Shown here in pieces: positions 1-6,104 of a stretch of 6,291 nucleotides of DNA. The translations under genes and the position numbers were made by a program. Within the stretch, counting starts at the first letter, position 1; each line of letters opens with the position of its first letter. The stretch is from Pseudomonadota bacterium. GTDB taxonomy: Bacteria; Pseudomonadota; Gammaproteobacteria; Arenicellales; Poriferihabitantaceae. Below the pieces are notes generated by a model. That model did no database searches, was not told where the DNA came from, and was given only the letters and a program-made list of their open reading frames with translations. Location of the stretch: assembly GCA_024226105.1 (NCBI GenBank), contig JAAELZ010000097.1:1-6291 (forward strand), read 5' to 3'.

Positions 1-1110
1 CCCAGTGCCAGTCCGGGCACGTCACGCCAGCGCGATTTTATCCATTACGGGGTAGCAGGGAAGGGAGCAAAATCTTATTTACAGGCTGCGCTGCATGCCG
101 ATGAAATCCCCGGTTTGCTGGTTATACACAAACTCATTCGTTTATTGAATCTGGCGGATGAAAAGGGTGAAATTGGCGGGCATATCGTACTAGCGCCCAT
201 CGCAAATCCAATCGGGAACAGTCAGCATTTTCTGGGCGAGCTTGCCGGGCGCTACGACTTTTTCAACGGGATTAATTTTAACCGAGACTACCCGGATATG
301 GCTGAAGAAATTTCCGGGCGTATCGAAAATTTATTGAGTGATGATGCGAATAGCAATACAGAACTCATTCGTGCAACGGCATTGCAAATCCTGGCGGAAC
401 AAACTCCGTTGACTGATTCAGAGGTGCTGAAACATGCGCTGGTGGCACAGGCGATCGATGCAGATATTGCGCTTGACCTGCATTGCGACTGGCAATCGGT
501 ATTGCATATCTATACCGGTACCCCCATCTGGCCTCAGGCCCGGGATCTTGCAGCCTATCTGGGGGCGAAGGCATCGCTGCTGGCGGAAGTATCCGGCGGC
601 AACCCCTTTGATGAAGCCTTGAGTGGCCTGTGGTGGAAATTAGCAACACAGTTTCCAGATAAACCCATTAAAAATGCCTGCATGGCCGCAACGATTGAAT
701 TGCGGGGTAAGGCGGACGTCGAAGAGGCAGTGGCCGAACGGGATGCGCTGGCGATATTTCATTACATGCAGTCGTGCGGGATAATTAAAGGCCAGGCGCC
801 TGCACCACCCGATTTGAAATATCCGGCAACACCGCTTGATGGCGTTGAGAAAATAATTGCACCGATCGCGGGCGTAGTAAGTTACAACAAACAACCCGGC
901 GACGAGATTAAACCCGGGGATGTGGTGTGCACCTTGTTTGATATCACGCAATACGACGCCCAAAAGGCGCGTACCGAATTGACCGCATCCGTTGCAGGGG
1001 TCATGTATGCACGCCGCCTGGATAGACTGACACGCCCGGGCCAGGTGTTATGCCGAATTGCGGGAAGCGATTCAATGCCAGGCTCAACCGGCTTATTGTT
1101 GAGCGACTAA
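1..1110 (+). CDS. Succinylglutamate desuccinylase/aspartoacylase-family zinc hydrolase, 5' partial
   Basis: The frame is open from the first base, so the true start lies upstream and a TTG at 115 is not the start. The visible part is 369 residues, numbered here from base 1. The family (COG3608-type AstE/AspA, a metallocarboxypeptidase fold) hydrolyses N-acyl amino acids or related amides with one zinc. The zinc and catalytic residues are readable: HADE (His32, Glu35) as the HxxE pair, NFNRDYP with Arg95 for substrate carboxylate binding, DLHCD (His161) as the third ligand, and TIELRG (Glu233) as the probable catalytic base. Residues about 285-360 carry two similar halves (APIAGVVSYNKQPGDEIKPG and SVAGVMYARRLDRLTRPG), matching the C-terminal biotinyl/lipoyl-like barrel of this family. 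It should be cytoplasmic; no membrane segment is seen. It is followed after 8 bases by a radical SAM gene, so the two are probably co-transcribed. The family is secure, but the substrate is unknown; genuine AstE would be expected among arginine succinyltransferase genes, which are not visible here. Confidence 0.9.
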   Translation, partial: PSASPGTSRQRDFIHYGVAGKGAKSYLQAALHADEIPGLLVIHKLIRLLNLADEKGEIGGHIVLAPIANPIGNSQHFLGELAGRYDFFNGINFNRDYPDMAEEISGRIENLLSDDANSNTELIRATALQILAEQTPLTDSEVLKHALVAQAIDADIALDLHCDWQSVLHIYTGTPIWPQARDLAAYLGAKASLLAEVSGGNPFDEALSGLWWKLATQFPDKPIKNACMAATIELRGKADVEEAVAERDALAIFHYMQSCGIIKGQAPAPPDLKYPATPLDGVEKIIAPIAGVVSYNKQPGDEIKPGDVVCTLFDITQYDAQKARTELTASVAGVMYARRLDRLTRPGQVLCRIAGSDSMPGSTGLLLSD

Positions 1111-1118
1111 CAACGAGC

Positions 1119-2009
1119 ATGTTTCCACTAAACTACATCGAACCCGTATTCAGGCCTCCCAGTGAGGCTTATTCCCTCATTTTGCAGGTGACCAACGGCT
1201 GCTCCTGGAACCGCTGCACGTTTTGCGATATGTATACTGCAGAACAAAAGCGTTTTAAGCCGAAACCGCAGCAGGATATAGACCAGGAACTGGATCAAAT
1301 CGCGGCAAATGGTCAACCGGTGCGGCGGATATTCCTCGCAGATGGGGACGCTATGGCCCTGTCCTTTCGGCGCCTGCTAGCGATTCTGCAATCGATAAAA
1401 CTCAGGCTGCCGAATGTTCAGCGTGTTTCCTCCTATTGCCTGCCCCGAAACCTGAAAAATAAAACCGTAGAGCAGTTAGCGGAGCTTGAAGCCCTGGGCC
1501 TGAAGTTGTTGTACGTCGGCTGCGAAAGTGGTGACGATGAAGTATTGGCGAAAATAAGCAAAGGAGAGACCTTTGAAAGTTCCCGCGAGGCCCTGCTGAA
1601 AATCAGGCAGGCGGGTATTAAAAGCTCGGTTATGATTCTAAATGGAATGGGCGGGCAGCGCTATTCAGAGCAGCATGCGATCAACAGTGCCCGATTGATG
1701 AACTTTGCTCAACCGGAGTATCTCGCTACCCTGGTAGTATCACTGCCCAGGGGGGAGCAGCGTATTCAGGCAGGCTTTGAGGGCCAGTTTGAAGCGCTGC
1801 AACCGATACATTTATTTCAGGAAATCAGATTGTTTCTGGAAAATCTTGAGTTGGGAAAAACTATTTTTCGCAGCGATCACGCCTCAAACTATCTAATTCT
1901 TAAAGGAGTATTGAACAAGGATAAAGGCAAACTGTTGCAACAGGTCGACCAGGCCATTCAGCAGCCGGACGCCGCTTCCCTGCGCCAGGAGTGGCAGCGC
2001 GGGCTTTGA
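1119..2009 (+). CDS. Radical SAM protein with CX4CX2C cluster motif
   Basis: The product is 296 residues. The ATG at 1119 is preferred over an in-frame ATG at 1050: the upstream one would overlap the previous gene by 61 bases and add a basic N-terminus of no recognisable type, whereas the chosen start gives MFPLNYIEPVFRPPSEAYSL, which I recognise as a typical beginning for this family. No clear Shine-Dalgarno sequence precedes it. Cys28, Cys33 and Cys36 in NGCSWNRCTFCDMY form the site for a [4Fe-4S] cluster that cleaves S-adenosylmethionine. Spacing is CX4CX2C rather than the common CX3CX2C. FLADGDAMALS (72-82) and YVGCESGDDEVLAKISKG (132-149) match later strands of the radical SAM barrel as seen in Elp3/MiaB-like and COG1032-type proteins. 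The C-terminal SDHASNYLILKG (252-263) looks like a family signature. There is no B12-binding, TRAM or SPASM domain. It starts 8 bases after the zinc hydrolase, implying one operon. The reaction is unknown. Confidence 0.88.
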   Translation: MFPLNYIEPVFRPPSEAYSLILQVTNGCSWNRCTFCDMYTAEQKRFKPKPQQDIDQELDQIAANGQPVRRIFLADGDAMALSFRRLLAILQSIKLRLPNVQRVSSYCLPRNLKNKTVEQLAELEALGLKLLYVGCESGDDEVLAKISKGETFESSREALLKIRQAGIKSSVMILNGMGGQRYSEQHAINSARLMNFAQPEYLATLVVSLPRGEQRIQAGFEGQFEALQPIHLFQEIRLFLENLELGKTIFRSDHASNYLILKGVLNKDKGKLLQQVDQAIQQPDAASLRQEWQRGL

Positions 2010-2035
2010 TTTTATCCGCGAATTAGACAAGCCCG
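2000..2035 (+). terminator. Weak stem-loop at the end of the radical SAM gene
   Basis: CGGGCTT (2000-2006) and AAGCCCG (2029-2035) can pair as a 7-bp stem with a 22-base loop. The first arm overlaps the last codons of the radical SAM gene. The following bases (GCCTATTTGTG) are only slightly T-rich, so this is a poor intrinsic terminator and may be chance. Confidence 0.2.
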
Positions 2036-2084
2036 GCCTATTTGTGTATGCTGAACGACCAATAACAACAATCAAGCAAGCAAT

Positions 2085-2113
2085 AAGGAGGGTAATTAGA
2101 AAATCTAATAGTG
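2085..2113 (+). promoter_or_regulatory. Strong ribosome binding site, hairpin, GTG
   Basis: AAGGAGGG at 2085-2092 is the best Shine-Dalgarno match seen in the window. Two bases later ATTAGA-AAA-TCTAAT (2095-2109) forms a perfect 6-bp hairpin, and a GTG follows at 2111. Linear spacing from the Shine-Dalgarno to GTG is 18 bases, which is too long, but folding out the 15-base hairpin would leave about 3. The GTG frame closes after ten codons at a TGA (2141-2143) that overlaps an ATG (ATGA, 2140-2143). This is suggestive of a translated element, but no longer ORF uses it directly. Confidence 0.4.
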
Positions 2114-2180
2114 ACAAATTCAGGCGAAAACCTTTACTCATGACGTTCTCGAAACCCGAACCCTGGACAACGGATATACC

Positions 2181-2288
2181 ATGCAGGAGTTGGCCACTTA
2201 CCAATTTCGAATCCTGGTTACCGCAGCAGGTTTGGCGATAACTTGCCTGTTGGTACAACGTCTTCTGGTGAAAGAGTTGACAAACTAA
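2181..2288 (+). CDS. Candidate small membrane protein, 35 residues
   Basis: The ORF runs from ATG 2181 to TAA 2286-2288 and encodes a peptide beginning MQELATYQF. Its centre, RILVTAAGLAITCLLVQRLLV, is a good single membrane segment flanked by charged residues (Arg10, Arg26, Lys30, Glu31). A weak GGA (2172-2174) lies six bases before the ATG. The same frame is open back to a TGA at 2112, and that stretch also reads as plausible protein (DVLETRTLDNGYT just before the Met), so the real protein may be longer and reached by frameshift from the GTG at 2111. It sits between convergent genes, downstream of the radical SAM gene and on the same strand. I recognise no family. It could be a chance ORF or the remnant of a longer gene. 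Confidence 0.35.
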   Translation: MQELATYQFRILVTAAGLAITCLLVQRLLVKELTN

Positions 2289-2346
2289 ACGCCTGTGCAT
2301 CGATAGAACACCCGGAGGACGGTTAGTTCGCCCGGTTAAGAGATTG

Positions 2347-3195
2347 TCAGTGTGCCGATCCGGTAATTTCTGAGGCCTCCATCACGATCATCAGGGCGTT
2401 GGGGTCAGTTTCCAGAACCAGGGTTTTAAGTTTCGGCACGCGTCGGGCTCCGATCAATACAAACAAAATACTTTTATCGGTATCGCCACTCAGGTTATGC
2501 CCGGATAAAACGCTGCCATCTATGTCCATTTGTTGCTTTATTGCACGGCCTATCTCGTTTGAATGCGCAGAGGTGATATGGACAATTTTCTCCGGTATCG
2601 CACCGGTCAGAACTTTGTCGATGATTTGAGAGGTGATATAGATGCTTATCATGCTCCACAGGGCTTTTTCGATATCGCTAAATATGAAACCGACTGCGAC
2701 GATGATCATGGCATCCAGCACCAGGATAACCCGGGCTGGTTTATAGTGTGTGTAGCTTGATACGATTCGGGCAATAATCGTCGTTCCACCTGCAGACGCA
2801 TTGCCTTTGAGTACCAGTCCTACACCGGCTCCTACGCAGACTCCGCCATAAATAGTGGCCAGCAGCAGGCTGCTGACGCCGGACCAGGCTACTCTCGACA
2901 CAAACAAATCAATTAAAACGGAACTCAGGGCGATGGCAAATATGGTGCGCAGCGCAAAGTGCAAACTGATATAGCGCATGCCGATCAGCAGCAAAGGTAT
3001 ATTGATGATAATCATCAACTTACCCGTTGATATTAAACTGACATAGTGAGCGATCATCGCCATGCCCGGGGTGCCTCCCGTCGCAATGTTTGCGGGCAAC
3101 AGGAAAAAGGCCACCCCGCCGGCGAGCAGGGTGGAACCCAAACAGATGAGAAGCAGGTTCTTCAGTTCCCGGACTGAAGAAAATTTGTCAGGCAT
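2347..3195 (-). CDS. YitT-family integral membrane protein
   Basis: The product is 282 residues, a normal length for YitT/DUF161 proteins, with ATG at 3195 and TGA at 2347-2349. About six hydrophobic segments can be read at residues 12-33, 45-70, 78-100, 108-128, 154-172 and 177-195. Two similar glycine-rich motifs, ATGGTPGMAMI (38-48) and SAGGTTIIARI (134-144), reflect the two-fold repeat of the family. From about residue 200 a soluble domain follows (EKIVHITS, ILFVLIGARRVPKLKTLV, DPNALMIVMEASEI), matching the C-terminal DUF2179 domain. The family lies in the inner membrane; transport or export has been suggested, but I know of no settled substrate. It begins 31 bases after the reductase gene, so it probably is the last gene of that operon. 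No good Shine-Dalgarno is seen before the ATG. Family assignment is strong; function is unknown. Confidence 0.9.
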   Translation of the reverse strand: MPDKFSSVRELKNLLLICLGSTLLAGGVAFFLLPANIATGGTPGMAMIAHYVSLISTGKLMIIINIPLLLIGMRYISLHFALRTIFAIALSSVLIDLFVSRVAWSGVSSLLLATIYGGVCVGAGVGLVLKGNASAGGTTIIARIVSSYTHYKPARVILVLDAMIIVAVGFIFSDIEKALWSMISIYITSQIIDKVLTGAIPEKIVHITSAHSNEIGRAIKQQMDIDGSVLSGHNLSGDTDKSILFVLIGARRVPKLKTLVLETDPNALMIVMEASEITGSAH

Positions 3196-3226
3196 AGCGA
3201 GTCGGGGATATTATCCCGCCTTGTGT

Positions 3227-4216
3227 TCAGGCGATTTTGACAACCGTTCTGCCCAGAATAGAAGCGCTCAGGTAACCGTGAAAAGCTTCAGGAAGCTCGT
3301 CAAAGGCGATCTCACGGGTGACGATTTTGTCCAGGTGTCGGGGCTTCAGATCATCACCGAGACGCTCCCAGGCACGATTGCGCATCTCAGTGGGCATCTC
3401 GATAGAGTTAATGCCAATCAGTGATACGCCGCGCAATATAAAAGGCATGACGGTGGTCTCCAGTTTATAACCCCCGGCCAGGCCGATGCTGGCGATATTG
3501 CCGAAGGGTTTAACTGTGCTGCATAACCAGGCCAGTGTTTCCCCGCCAACGCTATCTACCGCGCCGCCCCACAGGGCTTTATCCAGTGGGCGGCCGCTCA
3601 TTTCAAACGAATGCCGGTCAATGAATTCGTTAGCGCCCAGGGCCTTTAGATAATCGTGGTGCTCAGTTTTTCCGGTGAACGCGGTGATGTCATAGTCTTT
3701 TGCGGCCAGCATATCAATCGCAAAACTGCCGACGCCACCGGTCGCACCGGTAACAATTACCGGGCCCAGATCCGGGTTCTGGCCCATTTGCTCCATACGC
3801 ATTACCGCCAGTGCGGAAGTGAAGCCCGCGGTGCCGATGCCCATGGCGTCGCGTTCGCTCATGCCTGTTGGGATGGGAACCACGCAGTCTGCACACACCC
3901 GGGCGTATTCGGCATATCCGCCGTCAGCCGTTTCAGACAGGCCGCAGCCGCAAACAAGCACGGCATCGCCTTCTTTATAGCGGGGATCACGGGAACTGGA
4001 TACTTTACCCGCGAGATCTATACCGCCGTTTAAGGGGAAACGGCGCAGGATTTGCCCCTTGCCCGTTCCTGCCAGTGCGTCTTTGTAATTGATGCCCGAC
4101 CAGCTGACCTTGATAACAACCTCACCCTCAGTGAGATCATCCAGGCTGATAGTCTGAAATCCAGCCATGATTTGTTTGTCTTCGCGGTCGATACGGAATG
4201 CTTTGAATGTTGTCAT
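3227..4216 (-). CDS. acuI: Acryloyl-CoA reductase-like MDR oxidoreductase (AcuI/YhdH/YhfP family)
   Basis: The product is 329 residues, the usual size for this zinc-independent branch of the medium-chain dehydrogenase/reductase superfamily. Members of the AcuI branch use NADPH to reduce acryloyl-CoA to propionyl-CoA. The N-terminal substrate domain has SGINYKDALAGTGKG (40-54) and RRFPLNGGIDLAG (58-70), very characteristic of the YhdH/YhfP/AcuI group. The Rossmann domain has VTGATGGVGS (155-164), then FTGKTEHHDYLKALGA (180-195), where Lys183 and nearby polar residues could bind the NADPH 2'-phosphate. The structural zinc-binding cysteine cluster of classical alcohol dehydrogenases is absent, although Cys89, Cys91, Cys108 and Cys111 occur. 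It starts 11 bases after the acyl-CoA synthetase stop, so the two are almost certainly co-transcribed; the pairing supports a CoA-ester substrate. There is no clear Shine-Dalgarno upstream. Family is strong; acryloyl-CoA as the specific substrate is inferred from similarity and context, and a quinone or other enoyl substrate remains possible. Confidence 0.85.
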   Translation of the reverse strand: MTTFKAFRIDREDKQIMAGFQTISLDDLTEGEVVIKVSWSGINYKDALAGTGKGQILRRFPLNGGIDLAGKVSSSRDPRYKEGDAVLVCGCGLSETADGGYAEYARVCADCVVPIPTGMSERDAMGIGTAGFTSALAVMRMEQMGQNPDLGPVIVTGATGGVGSFAIDMLAAKDYDITAFTGKTEHHDYLKALGANEFIDRHSFEMSGRPLDKALWGGAVDSVGGETLAWLCSTVKPFGNIASIGLAGGYKLETTVMPFILRGVSLIGINSIEMPTEMRNRAWERLGDDLKPRHLDKIVTREIAFDELPEAFHGYLSASILGRTVVKIA

Positions 4217-4227
4217 AATAGTTTTGT

Positions 4228-5868
4228 TTAAATGGGTTTGCTTTCGCGGTTTCGTAATTCTACCCGGCGTACTTTGCCGGTAGTCGTCATCGGTAATTCA
4301 TCGATAAATTCTATTTCTCTGGGGTATTCGTGTGCTGCCAGCCGGCTTTTTACATGCTGTTTAAGTTCATTTTTCAGTGACTCGTTTTTATCTGTTCCGG
4401 CGGAAGTTAAAATGAACGCTTTGACGATTTCGCCGCGCAACTCGTCGGGTTTCCCGATAACCGCAGCCTGCATAACGGCAGGATGGCTCATCAGCACATC
4501 TTCTATCTCACCCGGCCCGATACGATGTCCGGCTGAGCTGATGACATCATCATTGCGCCCGACAAACCATATATAACCGTCATCGTCTTTATAACCTGAA
4601 TCGCCTGTCCGCCACCAGCTGTTTATTATTTTTTCAGCAGTCGCTTCGGGTTTGTTCCAGTAACCCAGGAACATGACTGGGTCATCGGTATGCGCTACCA
4701 GTTCACCCGTTTCACCCTGAGGCAAGGGGTTACCCGCCTCATCAATGACTTCAACCCGGTGACCGGGATAGGGCTTGCCCATACTTCCCGGGCGGGGTTC
4801 CATCAAGGCGGAACAGCTGCCTGCGATATAGTTAAATTCAGTCTGGCCCCACATTTCATTAATCCGGATGCCCAGGGTTTCCTGCCCCCAATGATACAAC
4901 TCAGCTCCCAGAGCTTCACCGGCTGACATAATGCTGCGAAAATCGATATTGTAGTGGCTTTGTATTGTCTCTACCTGGCGCAACATCTTAAGCGCGGTCG
5001 GGGGTACGAAGCCGTTTTTGACCTGATATTTGTCGAGCAGGTAACAGGTTTTTTCCGGGTCAAACTTGCCGCCCTCGTAGGCCAGGATTGGTTTTCCGTA
5101 ATACCAGGTGGGCAGCAGGGCGTCTACCAGGCCTCCCGTCCAGGCCCAGTCGGCCGGGGTCCAGAATAAATCATCTTTTTGCCCGAAGAAATCATGAGAA
5201 AGTTCAAAACCGGTGAGATTGCCATAAAAGCAGCGGTGGGCGACTGTCGCCCCCTTGGCCGGGCCGGTGGTGCCGGAGGTATAGATCAGCAAAGCTGGGG
5301 TGTCGGGTGGAGTATGGGGCAGCTTATACACATCGCTGGCGCTCTCAAGCAGATCCCAGAACCCGGGATTGGTATCTACATCCAGAATGTCTTCCAGATC
5401 GGGAAGTTCCGCCTTGAGTGATTCAATAGATTCCCGGTGGGCTGTATCCGTGATGATGAGTTTTGCACCGCTGTCCCTGAGGCGATAGGACAGGGCATCA
5501 GAGCCGAACAAACCCGATAACGGCACCGCAATTGCTTTTAGCTTATAAAGGGCCAGGTGTGAGATGCCGGTTTCCACGCGCTGAGGCAATACAATCGCGA
5601 CCCGATCGCCTTCTCCTATTCCTTGTGCGGCAAGCGCATTAGCGAGCTGATTTGAGGCCTTACGCAACTGCCCGAAGGTGTATTGTGCGGTTTCACCCCG
5701 TTCATTTTCATACAGCATCGCAATCCGGTTGGCCAGATCCAGATGCCTGTCACAGACACTTTCGGCAATATTAAAATGAGAGGGTAACTGCCATTCAAAT
5801 TCAGCATAAGTCTCATCGAAGCTTTTACTGCTTGCGCTAATCAGTGGATTTACTGATTTTAGTGTCAT
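4228..5868 (-). CDS. AMP-forming acyl-CoA synthetase
   Basis: The product is 546 residues, typical for the acyl/acetyl-CoA synthetase branch of the ANL superfamily. It would activate a carboxylate with ATP to an acyl-AMP and then transfer it to CoA in the cytoplasm. Core motifs are intact: YTSGTTGPAKG (196-206) as the phosphate-binding loop, NEMWGQTE (337-344) as the A5 motif, WWRTGD (418-423) as A7, GRNDDVISSAGHRIG (437-451) as the A8 hinge and CoA motif, and PMTTTGKVRR (526-535) with Lys532 as the adenylation lysine. The GQTE form and length resemble medium-chain (ACSM-like) and short-chain synthetases more than long-chain FadD. It is the first gene of a minus-strand operon with the AcuI-like reductase 11 bases downstream. 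A sigma-70-type promoter and a 20-bp palindrome lie 30-58 bases before the ATG. No Shine-Dalgarno precedes the ATG (GCCGCCCTTCA). The exact acid used is not evident; propionate, acrylate, 3-hydroxypropionate or a medium-chain acid are all possible. Confidence 0.92.
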   Translation of the reverse strand: MTLKSVNPLISASSKSFDETYAEFEWQLPSHFNIAESVCDRHLDLANRIAMLYENERGETAQYTFGQLRKASNQLANALAAQGIGEGDRVAIVLPQRVETGISHLALYKLKAIAVPLSGLFGSDALSYRLRDSGAKLIITDTAHRESIESLKAELPDLEDILDVDTNPGFWDLLESASDVYKLPHTPPDTPALLIYTSGTTGPAKGATVAHRCFYGNLTGFELSHDFFGQKDDLFWTPADWAWTGGLVDALLPTWYYGKPILAYEGGKFDPEKTCYLLDKYQVKNGFVPPTALKMLRQVETIQSHYNIDFRSIMSAGEALGAELYHWGQETLGIRINEMWGQTEFNYIAGSCSALMEPRPGSMGKPYPGHRVEVIDEAGNPLPQGETGELVAHTDDPVMFLGYWNKPEATAEKIINSWWRTGDSGYKDDDGYIWFVGRNDDVISSAGHRIGPGEIEDVLMSHPAVMQAAVIGKPDELRGEIVKAFILTSAGTDKNESLKNELKQHVKSRLAAHEYPREIEFIDELPMTTTGKVRRVELRNRESKPI

Positions 5869-5886
5869 TGAAGGGCGGCGTGATTT

Positions 5887-5900
5887 GTTAACATGTGAAC
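5887..5900. promoter_or_regulatory. Near-palindrome at the operon -10/start region
   Basis: GTTAACATGTGAAC is a 14-bp palindrome with six of seven base pairs matched. It overlaps the -10 element and the predicted start of transcription of the minus-strand operon, so it could be a second regulator site. It is short and could be chance. Confidence 0.3.
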
Positions 5901-5926
5901 ATACCTGACGTTTACGTAAACGTCAA
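5898..5926 (-). promoter_or_regulatory. Promoter of the synthetase-reductase-YitT operon
   Basis: On the minus strand TTGACG (5921-5926, five of six bases of the -35 consensus) is followed after exactly 17 bases by TATGTT (5898-5903, four of six of the -10 consensus). Transcription would begin near 5891, leaving a leader of roughly 20-25 bases before the ATG at 5868. The palindrome at 5906-5925 covers the -35 and most of the spacer. Confidence 0.6.
5906..5925. promoter_or_regulatory. Perfect 20-bp palindromic operator candidate
   Basis: TGACGTTTACGTAAACGTCA is identical to its reverse complement over all 20 bases. It overlaps the -35 and spacer of the promoter for the acyl-CoA synthetase operon, so a dimer bound here would most simply block RNA polymerase. 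The ACGTTTACGTAAACGT core resembles, as I recall it, the LiuR (MerR-family) boxes described for branched-chain amino acid and acyl-CoA catabolism in proteobacteria. No regulator gene is in the window. Confidence 0.65.
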
Positions 5927-5994
5927 ACGGAAGGGCTCATTAACAGCAATATTCCCGGGTTTTGTATGACTGTATATCGGTCAACATTATGCTT

Positions 5995-6049
5995 CCCAGA
6001 TTATTGTGTTATGTGTTTTTTGTCCGGTGATACGCAAGCTAAATCTGGG
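5995..6049. repeat. 8-bp inverted repeat in the divergent region
   Basis: CCCAGATT (5995-6002) and AATCTGGG (6042-6049) are perfect inverted copies separated by 39 bases, just upstream of the extended -10 facing the PqqD-like gene. They could be paired regulator half-sites. An 8-bp pair is not improbable by chance in a region of about 236 bases. Confidence 0.2.
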
Positions 6050-6056
6050 CATAGGT

Positions 6057-6065
6057 TGTTATACT
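6057..6065 (+). promoter_or_regulatory. Extended -10 promoter element for the PqqD-like gene
   Basis: TGTTATACT carries the extended -10 TG followed by TATACT, five of six bases of the consensus. No good -35 is visible 17 bases upstream, which extended -10 promoters can tolerate. Transcription would start near 6072 and give a leader of about 33 bases before the ATG at 6105. Confidence 0.4.
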
Positions 6066-6104
6066 ATTCGCCATACCAGGCAAAATAGTAAACCTCTTAT
6101 AATC

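Larger units (their letters stand above)
2010..2346. other. Intergenic region between convergent genes
   Basis: These 337 bases separate the stop of the radical SAM gene from the stop of the minus-strand YitT gene. They contain the Shine-Dalgarno/hairpin element at 2085-2113 and the small ORF at 2181-2288. I see no convincing intrinsic terminator for either flanking gene and no further ORF with protein-like content. The bases from 2289 to 2346 hold nothing I can identify. Confidence 0.7.

Noticed and set aside
365..963. Several ORFs of 62-107 residues overlapping the zinc hydrolase in other frames
   Set aside because: They have arginine/proline/cysteine-rich compositions typical of out-of-frame reading of a real gene, and no independent support.
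1050..1118. Longer N-terminus for the radical SAM protein from the ATG at 1050
   Set aside because: It overlaps the preceding gene by 61 bases and adds 23 residues unlike the family. The ATG at 1119 gives the expected beginning.
1893..2300. Minus-strand ORF of 135 residues with a hydrophobic stretch
   Set aside because: It runs antisense through the last ~117 bases of the radical SAM gene and across the intergenic gap, has no recognisable family, and its hydrophobic stretch lies opposite AT-rich non-coding sequence.
3205..3217. GGGATATTATCCC symmetric sequence between the YitT and reductase genes
   Set aside because: It allows only a 5-bp stem with a 3-base loop and no T-run on either strand. 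It is too small to call a terminator or operator.
3062..3424. Plus-strand ORF of 120 residues spanning the YitT/reductase junction
   Set aside because: It is antisense to two well-supported genes, with basic, low-quality protein content. It is a shadow of their codon usage.
6098..6103. Perfect TATAAT just before the ATG at 6105
   Set aside because: Transcription would begin near 6110, after the ATG, and there is no -35 at the right distance. It is unlikely to drive this gene from the chosen start.
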